DNA of 64,000 bases. It comes from Utricularia gibba. Its lineage: Eukaryota; Streptophyta; Magnoliopsida; Lamiales; Lentibulariaceae. Shown here one piece after another: positions 1 to 12,484 of this stretch; within the stretch, counting starts at the first letter, position 1; each line of letters starts with the position of its first letter. The stretch is taken from positions 1,984,001 to 2,048,000 of the forward strand of contig NEEC01000010.1 in the NCBI GenBank assembly GCA_002189035.1, given 5' to 3'. The position numbers were made by a program, and so were the translations under genes. Below the pieces are notes generated by a model. It worked only from the letters and a program-made list of their open reading frames with translations. It was not told the DNA's origin and ran no database searches.

Positions 1-1743
1 TGTGTCCTACTTAACACAAGCAGGAGTACGTGGATTACTCCCATCAAGTTGAAGCTTCTTTTGATAATGTGTGCTTCTATGAGGCAGCTTCATCTTCTGC
101 GTTTTATCTCAGGTTAGAACCATTCTGGACATCGAATGTGGTTATGGCAGTTTTGGAGCTCATCTCTATTCGCATGAAGTATTAACAATGTGCTTAGCAA
201 ACTACGAGTCCTCTGGGAGCCAAGTGCAGCTAACTCTCGAAAGAGGCCTTCCTGCCATGATTGGTTCCTTTACAACTAAGCAGTTGCCATTCCCTTCTCT
301 TTCATTTGATCTCATACATTGCGCAAGATGCCATGTTGAGTGGGAGAAAAAAGGTATACTTGATTCTTCTTTGATGATAGAATGGAGCAATCTTCTTTGA
401 TTTGTGATTCTTCGGATGTGGTTCAGAGGGGATACATTTGGTTGAAGCTGATCGGCTGCTGCGCCCTGGTGGGTATTTCGTGTGGACTGATCCACTTACA
501 AATTCTCAGCGCTCCCCTAGAAAAAAAGATGGCCGGAAAAAATGGAACGCCGTGCGGTTGCTTACAGAGAATCTCTGCTGGGAGATGTTGCCTCAACAAG
601 ATGAAACTGTGATCTGGAGAAAGACAAGCAAGAAGAGTTGCTATGCTGCCAGGTAAGGCAACTAGTGCCATCAGATGTTCTCCTCCTCGGCCGTATGTAG
701 TGACAGTTTGTATGGTATCAATGGGGGCGATCTTTCTTTGTAGGAAAACTGCCTCGCCGGTGCTGTGCAGCAAGGACCGTGATGTTGAAACTCCGTACTA
801 CAGAAATCTCCAGCCCTGCATCGGAGGATTCGCTAGCCGCCGCTGGGTCCCCATTGAGCATCGCAGAAGGTGGCCGGCGCAGGCTGAGCTCAACTCCACT
901 GAACTTGGACTGCACGGTAATGCTTTCATTGCTCGTACAAGATGGAGGGAAAAGTAGCTTCGTTGTAATGGAGTTCCCTTCTTCACAGGCCTGCCATCTG
1001 AAGAACTTGCTCTGGATGCCGGCTTCTGGCAAAACGCTGTCACCAACTATTGGTCTCTGCTGTCGCCCCTTATCTTTTCCGACCACCCCAAACGACCTGG
1101 GGAAGAAGACCCTTCACCACCGTACAACATGATGAGAAATGTCATGGATATGAATGCTCGTTTCGGCGGACTCAATCACGCCTTGCTGCAAACTGGGAAA
1201 TCTGTATGGGTCATGAACGTCGTTCCTACAAAAGGGACCAACACTTTACCACTCATCCTTGACAGGGGATTCTTGGGAGTACTTCATGACTGGTGAGTTT
1301 TCCATCTCCTTCCACACTGCGCACTCTTTCGTGGCAAAACAGTCCAATTTCGCAGCCGTGATTCGCAGGTGCGAGGCGTTTCCGACGTACCCGAGAACAT
1401 ACGACCTGGTTCACGCACAGGGGCTACTCTCTCTCGAGTTTTCCGACAAACCAAGATGCCAGATGATGGATTTGTTTGCTGAGATAGACCGGATGCTTCG
1501 CCCCGAGGTTCATATCCCTCCTGAACTTGCATCTTTTATACATTCAGATGCGTTAACAGGCATGGCTGATGGCTTCAAATCCAGGGATGGGTGATCCTGA
1601 GGGACACCATTCGCTTGATCGAGCTGGCGAGGTCCCTGGCGACGCACTTCAAGTGGGAGACGCGCATCGTTGAGATCGAAAGCAGCAGCGACGAGCGGCT
1701 CCTCATCTGCCAGAAGCCCTTCCTGAAGCAGCAACCGAGTTGA
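1..1743 (+). CDS. QUL1/QUL2-type (QUA family) S-adenosylmethionine methyltransferase, 3' part
   Basis: This is a plant putative methyltransferase of the DUF248/QUASIMODO family, Golgi type II membrane proteins implicated in homogalacturonan (pectin) methylation. Only the last six exons are in the window: 113-353, 427-652, 744-916, 989-1292, 1369-1507 and 1585-1743, all GT-AG and in frame (413 codons plus stop). The visible part begins with SAM motif I (ILDIECGYGSFGAHL), then ANYESSGSQVQLTLERGLPA, LPFPSLSFDLIHCARC and LLRPGGYFVWTDP. The second half has the family's paired block (NVMDMNARFGG, LVHAQGLLSLEFSDKPRC, DRMLRPEGWVILRD). Bases 1-112 read as intron, and the transmembrane N-terminus lies before the window. 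The PYYRNLQPCI and SRRWVPIEHR stretches resemble the QUL1/QUL2 (PMT4/5) branch more than QUA3. Family is certain; subgroup is likely. Confidence 0.9.
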
Positions 1744-2353
1744 TTGATGATCGATCATACGAAACTACAGCTACCCAAATACAGCACACTTTTTGTTACA
1801 CCCATCTTCTCCGAAAGCGGTGAAGCTGAGAATTCTTTTTGAAAGGCTGCCGGATTGCAGGCGTGCGGCGGAAGTGGAGCTCTGTAAGTGAACATAAAAA
1901 GGCGAAATGGCTGTGTTTCTGCTGTAACGGGACGATACATTGCGCTATCTTTAGACGGAATATAGAAATTATTTATTATTTAAATTATATATTTATTTTC
2001 CCGAATTATTAATATGTATTTATTTATTTTTTATTAGTAATATTCCTCGAAACAATCGCGTTACGCGCAGTTTGGACTTGGGAAGACCGCGTAAGAATAG
2101 TAACATGCAATCATTTATATTTATTTTAATACTTGAATATTTAGTAAATTAATATTTTATTTTACAATATATTATATCACATTTCGCAAATATTTTCAGC
2201 ATATATATATAGGTGCTGAAGAAGTATAAATTAGAACAGAAAAATATATATCTGGACCTCGGGCAGGTTTGGCCGGGATTCGGCTTTGTCGGCTTCCTCC
2301 GTCGTCGATCGGGATCCTAAGCCTCTTCCATAAGCATCTCAAAGAAAGAGACG
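1744..2353. other. Intergenic, AT-rich
   Basis: 3' flank of the methyltransferase and promoter side of the next gene. From about 1960 to 2220 the DNA is almost pure A/T, with a short GGAATAT...ATATTCC inverted pair near 1958 and 2039 that is too small to call a MITE. I see no coding exon or RNA gene. Confidence 0.5.
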
Positions 2354-4029
2354 ATGTCAGTCGTACGTAGCGCTGGGTTCCTACTCATCCCCTTCTTGGG
2401 GCTGCTGATGTCTGCCCAATCTGCTAGGGTTTCGTCATCACCGCCAATTTGCCCCTTGGTCGGCGTCACGGACTTCCTCTTCCCTTCCACCAACCGGATG
2501 TGTCTTGTCGGAGGCTCGGAGGCTCTCAGAACCGGTGGTGTAATTGAGGTATACGTTTTGCTGTGGATGTGGCCACTTTTGAATTCAGACCACCCGTTTC
2601 TCCCGATTTCTTCTTGGCGCTTTTCTGTTTGGTTTATCTGATTTTAGGTTTGTTCCTGGAAACCAGACTGAACATTCTCGATTTGCTAGAATTTTTGATG
2701 ATTAGAAATTTTACATTAAGTTGAAGATCAGGAAGACCTTGGAAGATGATTTGTTATCAGATATTTAATAAAATTATAGCTTTTGTGTGTTCTGATCTCC
2801 TTATGGGTTCCTGTAGTATTGACAAATTACTTGTTTTGAAGGGTAATGAGGTCACCTTGCAGAAGGCGCTGACTATCGTCCACAAGCATGAGTATGACTA
2901 TGTGGCTCTCCTGTTCTATTCATCCTCATGTCCTTTCTCTGCGCAGTTTAGGCCAATGTTCTCTTTTCTCTCATCGGTCTTTACTTCCATTCCCCATTTT
3001 GCAATTGAGGAATCAGCTGTAAGACCAAGGTTGGCTTTCTAGTCACTAGCTTTCCATCCTTTGCAAATAAAATTCATCATATAAGCAACTGAAGAAAAAG
3101 AACTAATTTTTTGTTTCAGTACCCTGTCAAAATTTGGAGTTCATGGTTTTCCTTCCTTTATCCTTCTAAACTCAACCATGCGTGTGCGCTATGAGGGGTA
3201 TCGTACAATAGATTCTATCTTTGGCTTCTATGATGCAATTACCGGTAAGAATCTCTAGCTCTTTGCTTATGTGAATAGTCATTTGGTTGCTGCCCAACAT
3301 TGAAATATGCCTTTTCTTTTAAATTAGTGTCCGTTCAAAACTCGAGCCTTTTTTTTTTCTTATCTTGCTTGCGTTTTTTAACTTTTCCTGGATGTGCTTC
3401 TCCAAGTATTGCCTGCTTAAAAAACGGATGGAATTTACTCTCTTGCTTAAGGAGGCCATTAAGCAAATCATGTTGATTTTGGTATGAGGATTGTTTCATA
3501 ATAGGGCTACACATGTGGTGAATCAGGGTTCATTCCTACGGTTTTTCATCACCCTTGTTAATGTCATTGTGGAATAATCTACTTTGCTTCAGGAAGAAAA
3601 GCATCACCTGACGGTGTGCTGATGAATAAGATTGAATCTTCAATGTGTGATGGAAATCATGAAAGCTTAACAGAAGCCTGCCCATTTTCATGGGCCAGGT
3701 GTCCTGAGAATTTGATTCATCAAGAAACTTACCTCACTCTGGCAACTATCTTTGTGGTCTTGCGACTGCTGTACTATGCATTCCCAACATTACAAAGATG
3801 CACCCAATCTGCTTGGAGGACTTACACAGCATATTTGACAACGAGGAACGTCTGGGAACGCCCTGCTGTCTGCCTTAATCAACTTGTGCATTTTCTAAAT
3901 TCACTCAAGAAGAGAAACTTGCAAGAAGGGGCCAAAAATGCCCAGGCATGGGCGTCAAAATCTCTGGCTTCTGTTTCACTTGGAGACACTGGCTCCAGCA
4001 GTGATGCACCTGTAAGGCGCAACGGCTGA
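2354..4029 (+). CDS. 5'-adenylylsulfate reductase-like (APRL) thioredoxin-fold membrane protein
   Basis: Four exons (2354-2548, 2842-3029, 3120-3244, 3593-4029) join in frame to 314 residues. Order: signal peptide (about 1-23), a Cys-containing luminal linker, a thioredoxin-like domain (about 67-170) with CPFS in the active-site loop and the cis-Pro region HGFPSFILLNSTMRVRYEG, then a transmembrane helix (LTLATIFVVLRLLYYAF) and a cytosolic tail. This matches the plant APRL4-7 group, which has the C-terminal Trx domain of APS reductase but no reductase domain. The residue before CPFS is Ser rather than the Trp usual in APRLs, and only one active-site Cys is present, so it is more likely a monothiol redox or chaperone-type ER protein than a sulfate-assimilation enzyme. 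Exact APRL number is not assigned. Confidence 0.9.
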
Positions 4030-4462
4030 TATTCCAGCGGTTGCACTTTCAGCCCACCCTACCCATGCCCGAAGTTACACGGTCACATTCCTGTATTATA
4101 TAATGTTTCTTATGAAGATGCAATTCGGCTGCTCTGATTGCATCTCATCGGGCTCACCTGTTACTGTTGTAACAATGTGTTGAAAGCAGCGGGGAGCAAT
4201 GATGCCTCCTGACTACCGTATGCTCTCTTTCTCATCCAATTCCTAGTTAACTTGCTGGGATTCCTTGGAGTTGTCAAGAGCCGGATTTCTAGTTTCTTAT
4301 GCTTCAGTACACACTCATGTTTCCTCCATTCACAAGTACAAGTTGGCCCATCTGTTTATTATAATCAATCACTTGTTGCTCCAATGTCCGGACAAATGGT
4401 ACAACTTGGAGTGATTTGATTTTTATTACAAGCAGTGAAGTTTATGTAGCACGCAGAACCAC
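4030..4462. other. Convergent 3' intergenic region
   Basis: Lies between the stop of the + strand APRL gene and the stop of the - strand hydrolase. It should hold both 3' UTRs and poly(A) sites. No ORF with family resemblance is seen. Confidence 0.5.
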
Positions 4463-5791
4463 TCAGCTGGTGGTGCCGGCAGCTTCTGCGGCCGGTGGTG
4501 ATGGCGGCTGCGGATTCAGGAGGAACGCCGTCGCGCGGCGGTTGAACTCCTTGGGCTTCTCAAAGATGAAGCCGTGTCCGGTGTTCTTGATCACTGTCAG
4601 CTCCGCCGTGTCCCCCAAATGCCTGATACAAAGAAGAAGAGCTCATGAACCAGACTATGGGTGTCTCCGAGTGTCAGTTATGGTGCAGGTATTGATCAAG
4701 ACACGCGAATCCTTCCCCTCAGTTCAGACATTTAGCGTGGAAAGCAAAGCTTGTCCGAACCTTTTCAGTCGGTGGGCGAGCTCCAGAGGGAACACCTGAT
4801 CCTTGTCTCCCCACACGATCAGAGCTGGCTGTTGTACAAATGGCGGAATAAATTCATTATTTAATATAAATAATCACACCCAAAGACCTCTTTTTGTAAT
4901 AAAGAAATGAATATAATAATTAATTTTGGGGAATCGGGTACTTAGGATTTGATGAGGAACCTGAGAAATCTTGGGGAGCTCCGACAGCTTTTTGCCTTCT
5001 ACCACACACTGAAGCATCTTCCTTTTCTCCTCCACGTTTTGCACGCACATCTCCTGCAAAACACACACGCACACACAAGAGATTGTGTTCTGTTGTAGTG
5101 CAGAAGCTTGATTACGAGTTGAGAAAAGAGAAGGAGAGAAGTAACTGACATCAATGAAGTCTTCCAGGAGAAACCTAGGGATGGTTCTGGGGAACTTGAA
5201 GAAAGTGTACTTGAGGAGTTTCTTTAATTTATCCGCCGTCGCGGGCATCAGGAGGGAGGCGGCTTCTTCGATGGTGTCCACCACGAAGAGCCCGCTTCCG
5301 AGGTCTCGCTCCTCCAGGCAAACGCCGGCGCAGCAGAGCACCACCTTCTCCACGGCGGAGGGGAAGTAGGCTGCCATTCTGTACGCCACAAACCCGCCGT
5401 AGCTCAGACCCACCAGGGACATTCTCTCGACGGCGTTCGCCTGCATCGCGGCCATCAGACACCGCGCCTGGAACGACTCGCTCCGGTCGGGCTGGGCCGT
5501 GTAGGATTTGCCGAAGAAAAGCAGATCCGGGACGTAGACGTTGAACCGGGCCGATAAGTACCTAATGGCCTCGCAGAAATGCCACATAGCGTTGGCGCCG
5601 AAGCCGTGGATGAGGACTAGGTTTTTACGTGCTGGGTTCGGGGTTTTGGGGACCCAGCAATGAATTCGAGTGCCGTCGCCGATATCCGTGGTTAAGGTGC
5701 GGAGGCCCGCGCCGGAGAAGGAGAGTTTGAGGCAGCGGTTTCGCGACGCCGTGAAGCTGAAGCACCTCGGCGGAGGCGGCGGCTTCGACAT
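4463..5791 (-). CDS. alpha/beta-hydrolase fold protein
   Basis: Four exons on the minus strand (5791-5150, 5053-4961, 4828-4761, 4622-4463) give 320 residues. The oxyanion-hole motif HGFGANAMW is at about 62-70. The nucleophile elbow GLSYGG places the catalytic Ser at about 130. The acid is Asp255 in WGDKDQVFP, and the His is 284 in NTGHGFIFEKP, so the triad is complete. There is no signal peptide; the Arg/Ser-rich N-terminus is not diagnostic for plastid import. The family covers plant esterases/lipases annotated from bacterial meta-cleavage hydrolases; the substrate cannot be read from sequence. The tail after the last helix is Pro/Ala rich and ends GTTS. Start: the first ATG after an upstream run without exons, followed at once by a plausible N-terminus. 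Divergently transcribed from the carrier gene across 361 bp. Confidence 0.92.
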
Positions 5792-6152
5792 TGCCGCGCT
5801 GGGAAAGCAAAGTCAAAGTGGAAAAAAACATTAAAGATGACTCCATTGATAAGGAAACGCTGCGCCTTTAGAACGCAGCGAGCAAAACGACAGACAGACA
5901 GACTCCAGAGTCTGAATGAGGTCGTCGAAGTATGGCCCAATGCGGGCCCAAGGCCCATTTCAGTTTGATTGGTTTTTTATTTTGTACTGAAAAATTAATT
6001 TGTAATTAAAGAGAAGGTTGATTTGGCGAGATTCGTGTAACGGCTACGGCCAACGCTGAAACGGCGCCGTTTTGTTCTCTTGCCCGCTTCAGTCACTGGT
6101 TCTGGTTCCGGTATCTGATTTTTTTTTTTTCATTTCGATCTCCACTTGCAGA
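5792..6152. promoter_or_regulatory. Bidirectional promoter with clustered site II (GGCCCA) motifs
   Basis: Only 361 bp separate the start codons of the divergent hydrolase and carrier genes. Three GGCCCA motifs sit at 5934-5939, 5945-5950 and 5952-5957. Site II elements (TGGGCY/GGCCCA) are known TCP-factor targets in promoters of housekeeping, organelle and translation genes. That both genes share these sites is an inference from spacing. Confidence 0.6.
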
Positions 6153-8168
6153 ATGTCTGGATGCGGCTTCCGAATCGAAGATTCTTTACGAGCATCACCA
6201 AGCGGCCCCAAAACCTCGAGTTTCTGTTGCGGTGGGTTGTTTCTTGACGCTAATGCTATGTCTTCTTCGATTGTGAAGACATTTCCTGGGGAGATACGTT
6301 CTCGCAGTCATCCTTCAGACTCGAGAAGAAATCGCGCCGAGTTTCTGTGTTTGAGCTTGTCGATTAAAGGGAAAAATGGAGACATTAGCCGTTCGGCTGA
6401 ATATGTGGACGGGAATGCTGCATTGAAGACGGATAAAGTGGTGAAGGTTAAATTGAAAGGCATCGACGCGGTTAACACTTCCAAGCACTTGTGTTCGGGA
6501 GCAGTGGCTGCCATGGTTTCGAGGTCATTCTTCTTTGTGTTATCCTCTTGCTCTAGTTGCACTTGGCGATCATCATGTTTGAATGCTATAGCGTATTTGT
6601 ATAAGCCGCTATTCAAGACGGATTTAATATCTGAATTCATTATCATGGGATTTTTTTTCACACTTCTGCATGCTAATAATGGATTCTTTGAACAGAACTT
6701 GTCTTGCCCCTCTAGAAAGGCTGAAGCTAGAGTATATAGTTCGTGGTGAGCAGTGTGGTGTAATTGAGCTCATCACGAGAATAGCGACAACTCAAGGCTT
6801 GAGAGGCTTTTGGAAAGGAAATTTTGTAAATATACTCCGTACTGCCCCTTTCAAGGCTATCAATTTCTGTGCTTATGATACGTATAGAAAGCAACTTCTC
6901 AGATTTTCTGCGAATGAAGACACGACGAATGTTGAGAGGTTTTTTGCTGGTGCTGCAGCTGGTATTACTGCTACTGTTCTATGTTTGCCATTGGATACTG
7001 TAAGTTTATGATTGTCATTGTTATATATTATTGCATTCTTAATCATATTTCTATTCTATAAAGCATACAAACATGAATTAATCCACATTACAATAATTGG
7101 GTAAGTACATTTCATGTGAAATTTGGAATCCTTGATTTCTAATGACGAACAAGTTATTGTTTCTTCTTAATTTGTAGCAAAAGTATCTGTTGTGGCTGGG
7201 TTTTCTTCGACTGATGAAGGCATTTTGTGTTGTTTCATCATGATTTATAGTTCCAAACTTATGTAGGTCTATTGATGAAACAGCACATGACCAATAGTAT
7301 CTCTGTTTCAGATTAGAACGAGGTTGGTGGCTCATGGTGGAGAAGCAATGGGGGGTGTTATCGGAGCTTTTCAGCATGTTATCCGAAATGAAGGGTTTTT
7401 TTCTCTTTACAAGGGGTTAGTGCCGTCTATTTTGAGTATGGCGCCCTCGGGTGCTGTATTCTATGGAGTATATGACATATTGAAATCAGCTTACCTCCAT
7501 TCATCAGAAGGGAGAAAAAGACTTGAGAACATGAAGCAAAAGTATCAGGATTTGAATGCTTTTGAGCAGCTTGAATTGGGACCCACAAGAACGTTGTTAC
7601 ATGGTGCTATTGCTGGTGCATGCGCTGAAGCTGCTACCTACCCATTCGAGGTTGTGAGGAGGCAACTCCAATTGCAAAGCCGTGCAAATAAATTAAGTGC
7701 AGTTGCAACTCTTATGAAGATAATTGAGCGAGGCGGTGTCCCTGCTCTTTATGCTGGGCTGATCCCAAGTTTGTTGCAGGTATTTGGAAGAACTAAATTT
7801 GTCTCCTTGCTAGAGAAGTATGTGTGCGCGTGCTTTTATTTTTCAAAACGAGATAGCTATTCAGATTATACTCATGTCTAATGAGTGGCATTTCTGATGT
7901 ACTCACACGTAGTTGCATACCATAACCGGGTGATTAAATTCACGTGCAGAAGATTTTCAGTGTAGTTGTAATAATGCTAAATTTTTCTTCTTGTCCACTC
8001 TAATTCATGCGCTAGTTTCTTAAAACCTCAGGGTAACTACAATTTTTTATTTACAGTGACACTCTTATATTTTCTAAAATTCACCTGATGGTAATCCAGG
8101 TTTTACCTTCAGCTTCCATAAGCTTCTTGGTCTATGAGTTCATGAAGATAGTTCTTCAGGTGGAATGA
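6153..8168 (+). CDS. Mitochondrial substrate carrier family protein, BTL3-like
   Basis: Four exons (6153-6523, 6696-6999, 7312-7779, 8100-8168) give 403 residues. About 110 N-terminal residues of low complexity precede three carrier repeats. The signature PX(D/E)XX(K/R) is seen as PLERLK in repeat 1, PLDTIRTR in repeat 2 and PFEVVRR in repeat 3. Each repeat also has its G-rich helix (for example GFWKGNFVNILRTAPFKAIN). Layout and wording closely match Arabidopsis carriers called probable mitochondrial adenine nucleotide transporter BTL3 (brittle-1-like), which carry a long N-terminal extension. Membrane target (mitochondrion or plastid) and nucleotide substrate are inferred from family. Start: ATG at 6153, after a T-rich leader; an in-frame ORF upstream is probably 5' UTR. 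Confidence 0.93.
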
Positions 8169-9217
8169 TGGCAATTTCTTCTCAACTTACTACCTTGGGA
8201 AACACTTTGCTGTTTGACTGGTGAAGAGTCATGATAGCACTTGCCTCATTTCCGCTTTCATTCAGTAAGGCTGCAGAAATTCTTCTTCCCCGTTTTAAGG
8301 GTTTTGGTTATGATATGTATACGTATTATTCCAAGCAAACTCTGTTGAAATCCTTTTTTTTTTTGCTTACAATTATTCAGTTTTCATTTTAATGGGGGGT
8401 CGCCAATTTCATGTGTACGCCCCCTTGTAATTGAATTTTTCAGTCTTTATAAAGCTGCAAGATTCCTCTCTCGACATCACCGTAGGAATGATTCTCTTTT
8501 ACTTCCCTCTTGATACCTGGTTTCGAATAGTAGTGTACACGCACATCTTAAGCTTTCGAAGGGTATTCTAAAATACGATTTCAATTGATGTACGTAGCTA
8601 CTTATATTTTGATAAAAGCAGCTACTTCTTTGTGTTTGAAATTTGAAATGTTGATGCTGTGAACCGACTCTGGCCATCTAAATCTCATTACTGGGATGGC
8701 TGGAGATGGGCCCTCTGGATTGAATGATCGTTAGTGTATGAACATGGAACCCATTTCAGCGGGAAGTACACTTTTATCCCAAATGGACTTAATTTGAAAA
8801 GTGATGATCAAATCAACTCACTGTTCATGCACATGCTCTTTGTATGAAATCTTTATGATTTTGTACTTGCCATTTGGCTATTGAAGCTTTGGCATGTAAA
8901 AGGTTTTAATCATTCCACATCTGTCGGCAAGGGGCTGTGTACTTTTTGAGTCATCTTCTTGCACTCTTAGCACTCACTCGAAACAAAATGATGTTCATAT
9001 GCATTCACACCAGAATCAGGGGGTATCTTAGCCCGCCGTTCCTTTACATGTTCTTCATTACAATTCAAATAACTAAACAAGTGCATGCGAGTTTTATTTT
9101 ATTATACCTCATGCCGTAATATGATGGCTTTTTGTCATGCTTTATCTCCATCGCCTATTCTGCAGAGGTGATTGAAATTGAGACATGTAACTGTTGTAGC
9201 CATCTCTCTACAACTTC
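8169..9217. other. Convergent 3' intergenic region, about 1 kb
   Basis: Between the carrier stop and the stop of the minus-strand WW gene. Contains the two 3' UTRs and AT-rich sequence. Open frames in it are short and low complexity. Nothing further recognised. Confidence 0.5.
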
Positions 9218-9908
9218 TTAACATAAGAGGCTTAAACCCTTGTCAAAGAGTTCAGCTGCAGGCTCTACCGGATGCATGAATTTGCAGTTTGGGCATGCAG
9301 GTGAAGACTTGCACATCATCACCAACAAGTAGCACTTTTTGCACACAGCTGTTAACATCTCTTGCTGGTCCTCTTCAAATGTTAGCCATGAAGGTGATCG
9401 AGTAAGACCGTCCACATTGCTTATACTGCCGGAATTCTTGAAAGGATTATTAGAAAAAAATGATGTTATTCCGGATTCTCCCCTCCTGTGACTTTTTTCT
9501 GCTTGATTAATCTCCGACGGCTGGAAGGATAGATTCAGCTCCAGTTCCAAGCTCATGGGAGCTGGATTACATGACTCCCTCGCCTTATTCCTTGTTTCAT
9601 CGTGGTAGTGTAGTTCTGCTGTCTGTGTTGGTAGAGAAAACAAACGGTGTAAGTATGCCTTTTCTTTTTCAGAAAGCATATTCGAGATGGACAGGGTCGA
9701 GTCAGATGATACGCACCTTTGGGTCGAAGCGCCCTTGCCGGTCTAGTGAAAATGGAGCTGTGCTGCTGCGATATATATCAAAAAGTAGATTCGTGCCTCT
9801 AGTTCTTTCCGGGTGCTGAGCAACTTCTCCTGCATGATCATCCCATTTCCTCTTCCTGGATGAGCTATCCTGAGGTACGTTTTCTTTTGGTGTTTGCAAA
9901 GAGATCAT
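9218..9908 (-). CDS. CURLY FLAG LEAF 1 (CFL1)-like WW-domain protein with degenerate WW
   Basis: Two exons (9908-9717 and 9622-9218; 94-nt intron) give 198 residues. N-terminus MISLQTPKEN and a basic SSRKRKWDD patch are followed by a WW-like block (about 53-80), then the family tag SLELELNL, a Ser-rich middle, and the highly conserved C-terminus MLTAVCKKCYLLVMMCK followed by SPACPNCKFMHP, with four or more Cys that look metal-binding. CFL1 proteins regulate cuticle formation by interacting with HD-ZIP IV factors. In the WW block the first signature Trp is replaced by Arg (codon CGG at Arg57), with alignable flanks LDRQGRFDPK and ELHYHDETR. The usual Pro-binding surface is therefore probably weakened, while the Cys-rich C-terminus is intact. 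An upstream in-frame ATG-less extension exists but looks like UTR. Confidence 0.8.
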
Positions 9909-10848
9909 GATGGATGAACCTGAGGAAGGAGCTTGGCTTCCTTGATAGTATGAGATGTTGCTACTAGGTATGTGGAGTGTGCGGAGCCTGCTAATTATAT
10001 AGTGCAGTTCGAAGCAGGGGGGTGGGGTAGGGGCGAACTTACTCTTCATCAGTTGTAGGATGTTTTTACTTGAACCACGTTCATCGGTTCGTCCGGAGCC
10101 ATCCGATTGAAAAATTCACATTAATGCCTTCTGATCTGATGGCTTGCATTGAATAGGTTCCAATTAATGGCGACCCCATGAACCCTGTCATAAAATCCAA
10201 ACTTTCATCAGTAAAAGAATTTTTATGTGAGAGAGTGGAGTTTTAACACAGAATGTATTAGGGAAACAGCTTTTAATGCGCACTCAGAGGTCCCCCTATC
10301 TTCATGTCAACTATTGTGAATTCAAGTTATCAAAACCCTGTTATTCACTATTTATCTCTCTAGCCAAGTTGAATGTGGTGAAGAAATCGAACTATTTACT
10401 CTTCTCTCCGCTTTGGTTTAACTCACCTGATCCTTCATTGCTCCACACACCCTCCCCTCAGTGCCTTGTTCCATCGTTTTCATTTAATGACCTAGAGGGA
10501 CAGCAGGTTTATTTTATTTTATTCATTCAGTTCACACTCACTTCACTCCATTTAAAAAAATTACCTCTCTTTTTTTACTCAACTATTATTCACTCCTGAC
10601 TGTAACTCAGCTTTGCATTCATTTAAGCCTGTGTAGTAGGCAGCCGTGGTTTCATATCCGTATCAGTTACATCTAGGTGTTTGCCTTGTGTTTTACTTGG
10701 TTTTCCAGCATGCATATATGGCAAAAATTGGGTACTCTTTAAGTATATTGAGGGTAGTGAATAGGAGAACAATCTGGTTGGGTACTGATTTGATTGGAGA
10801 TGGAGATTTAGATTTGGAGGGGGCATTGGAGAATTGCTACAGCTGACA

Positions 10849-10886
10849 GGGGGGGGGGGGGGGGGGGGGGGGGGGTGGGGGTGGGG
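10849..10886 (+). repeat. 27-base poly-G tract with G-rich tail
   Basis: An uninterrupted run of 27 G (10849-10875) is followed by T, five G, T and four G. Such a run can form G-quadruplexes and is prone to length change and sequencing error. It lies between the WW gene and SC35, closer to neither. Confidence 0.95.
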
Positions 10887-12484
10887 TTCTGGAAATCCTT
10901 ATGAATTCTTTATTGTTGGGGGCATGCATTCATCACCCTATTAACTAATTTGGTGAAGCAGCCGGATTTAAAGCTCTTCTCTACATCTTCGCGGCTATTG
11001 AATTTCACACCACCCCCATCATCTATGAAAGCATTATGATGCAACCCATCCACCTCAACTACCCTCAACTGCCTTCTCATTCCCATTGAATCGATCTGTT
11101 CACTGTGAGGTCTCTTCAGTGAGTTATTTAGAATTGCTTTCTTGTATGATTAGGAAGATCGCCGTAGCCCCCCACTGCTTACCTCTAGAAGCAAAAGGCA
11201 TACAACCGTGGTGCACTAAAGTGACAGGTCTTTAGTGTGTACCTCAACTAGTGAGTGGGTCTTAGAAGGAGGATACTGTTGTAGTATATGTATGTTACTA
11301 AAAGGAACTTGGGTCTGATAATGCATACATTTTGATATGGAAGCTTTATCCCTGAACTAAATGTTAGAACAAGCTTTTTCAATCCCTGAAGTTACATATC
11401 GATGTGAATGCAGGATTCATTCATGTTGTAATTTTTTGACTCGTTTGGCTTGCAGGCGATGACAATTCCGAAGGATGATGAGGGTGAGAGGTGGTGCATA
11501 CTACAAAACATAAAGGTAGAACCCGATTCAGAGTCCCTCTCGTATTTTGTTTCTGCTTTGCAATTCATAAATGCAATGTGAAAACTTTATGATGAAACCA
11601 TCCAACTCAACTACCCTCTTCATTTCACTCATGTTCTCTTCACTCCGTTTGAATGAATTCCATACGAGATTAGAAATGTTCTCAGAACCTGTGGACCCTT
11701 TCCACCTTGCTCAGTTTCAGAACGTTGTTTGTCGATTTTACATAGAACACATGCACTAGTAGACCCAGAATCAGGCAGACATGCTTCTCTAACAAGACTG
11801 CCTGCTCATTTCTCATTTCTCATTTCTCACTTCCCTTGTTGTGCATCCCCTTTAGACATGCTCCTCCAGAATTACGCGTGAGCACACCTGATGAGCAACT
11901 TGTTTTTGTGACATGGGAAACAGCAGGGACAGTGTCTGGAAGCAAGCCGGGCAGCCATGGATGAACAGTTAAGAAGCTTTGGTTGTGTGCATCTATCTGA
12001 TTCATGAATGTGGCAGAGGGGATGGAAAGGGAGAGGGTGTGCGTTGTGTTCGCGGAACAGCAACATGCAACCACTATGCGATTTAATGAGGAAACCGGCC
12101 TACCTGCCTTGCGTTTACTACACTATTCAATTGCATTCAATTCCAAATTGAAAGACAGGCTGAGGCTGAGGAGATGGGGAGGGAGGAGCCCCAGAACCAT
12201 CTATCTATCTGCAGCATATAAATATTTGTCTGTCATTTTCAACTCCACTTTCCCCCCTTTTACTCCCCTCCCTTCCTTTAAACGCGCCCAACCACTTCAT
12301 CTTCCTCTTCACCTCCACATTTATGCCCACCACCAAAGCAAGCTGCCGACTGTGATTTCAACACACACAACCCCACCGTCTCGGTTTTTGAAAATGTGTA
12401 CGGATGGGGGGTTATTAACTGACCCTAAAACCGACAACTCGTCGGAAAAACCAGTTGGGCAGCGACGAGGAGATTGATTTACTG

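Noticed and set aside
1958-2045. Possible MITE with GGAATAT terminal repeats
   Set aside because: The inverted repeats are only seven bases and no target-site duplication is seen.
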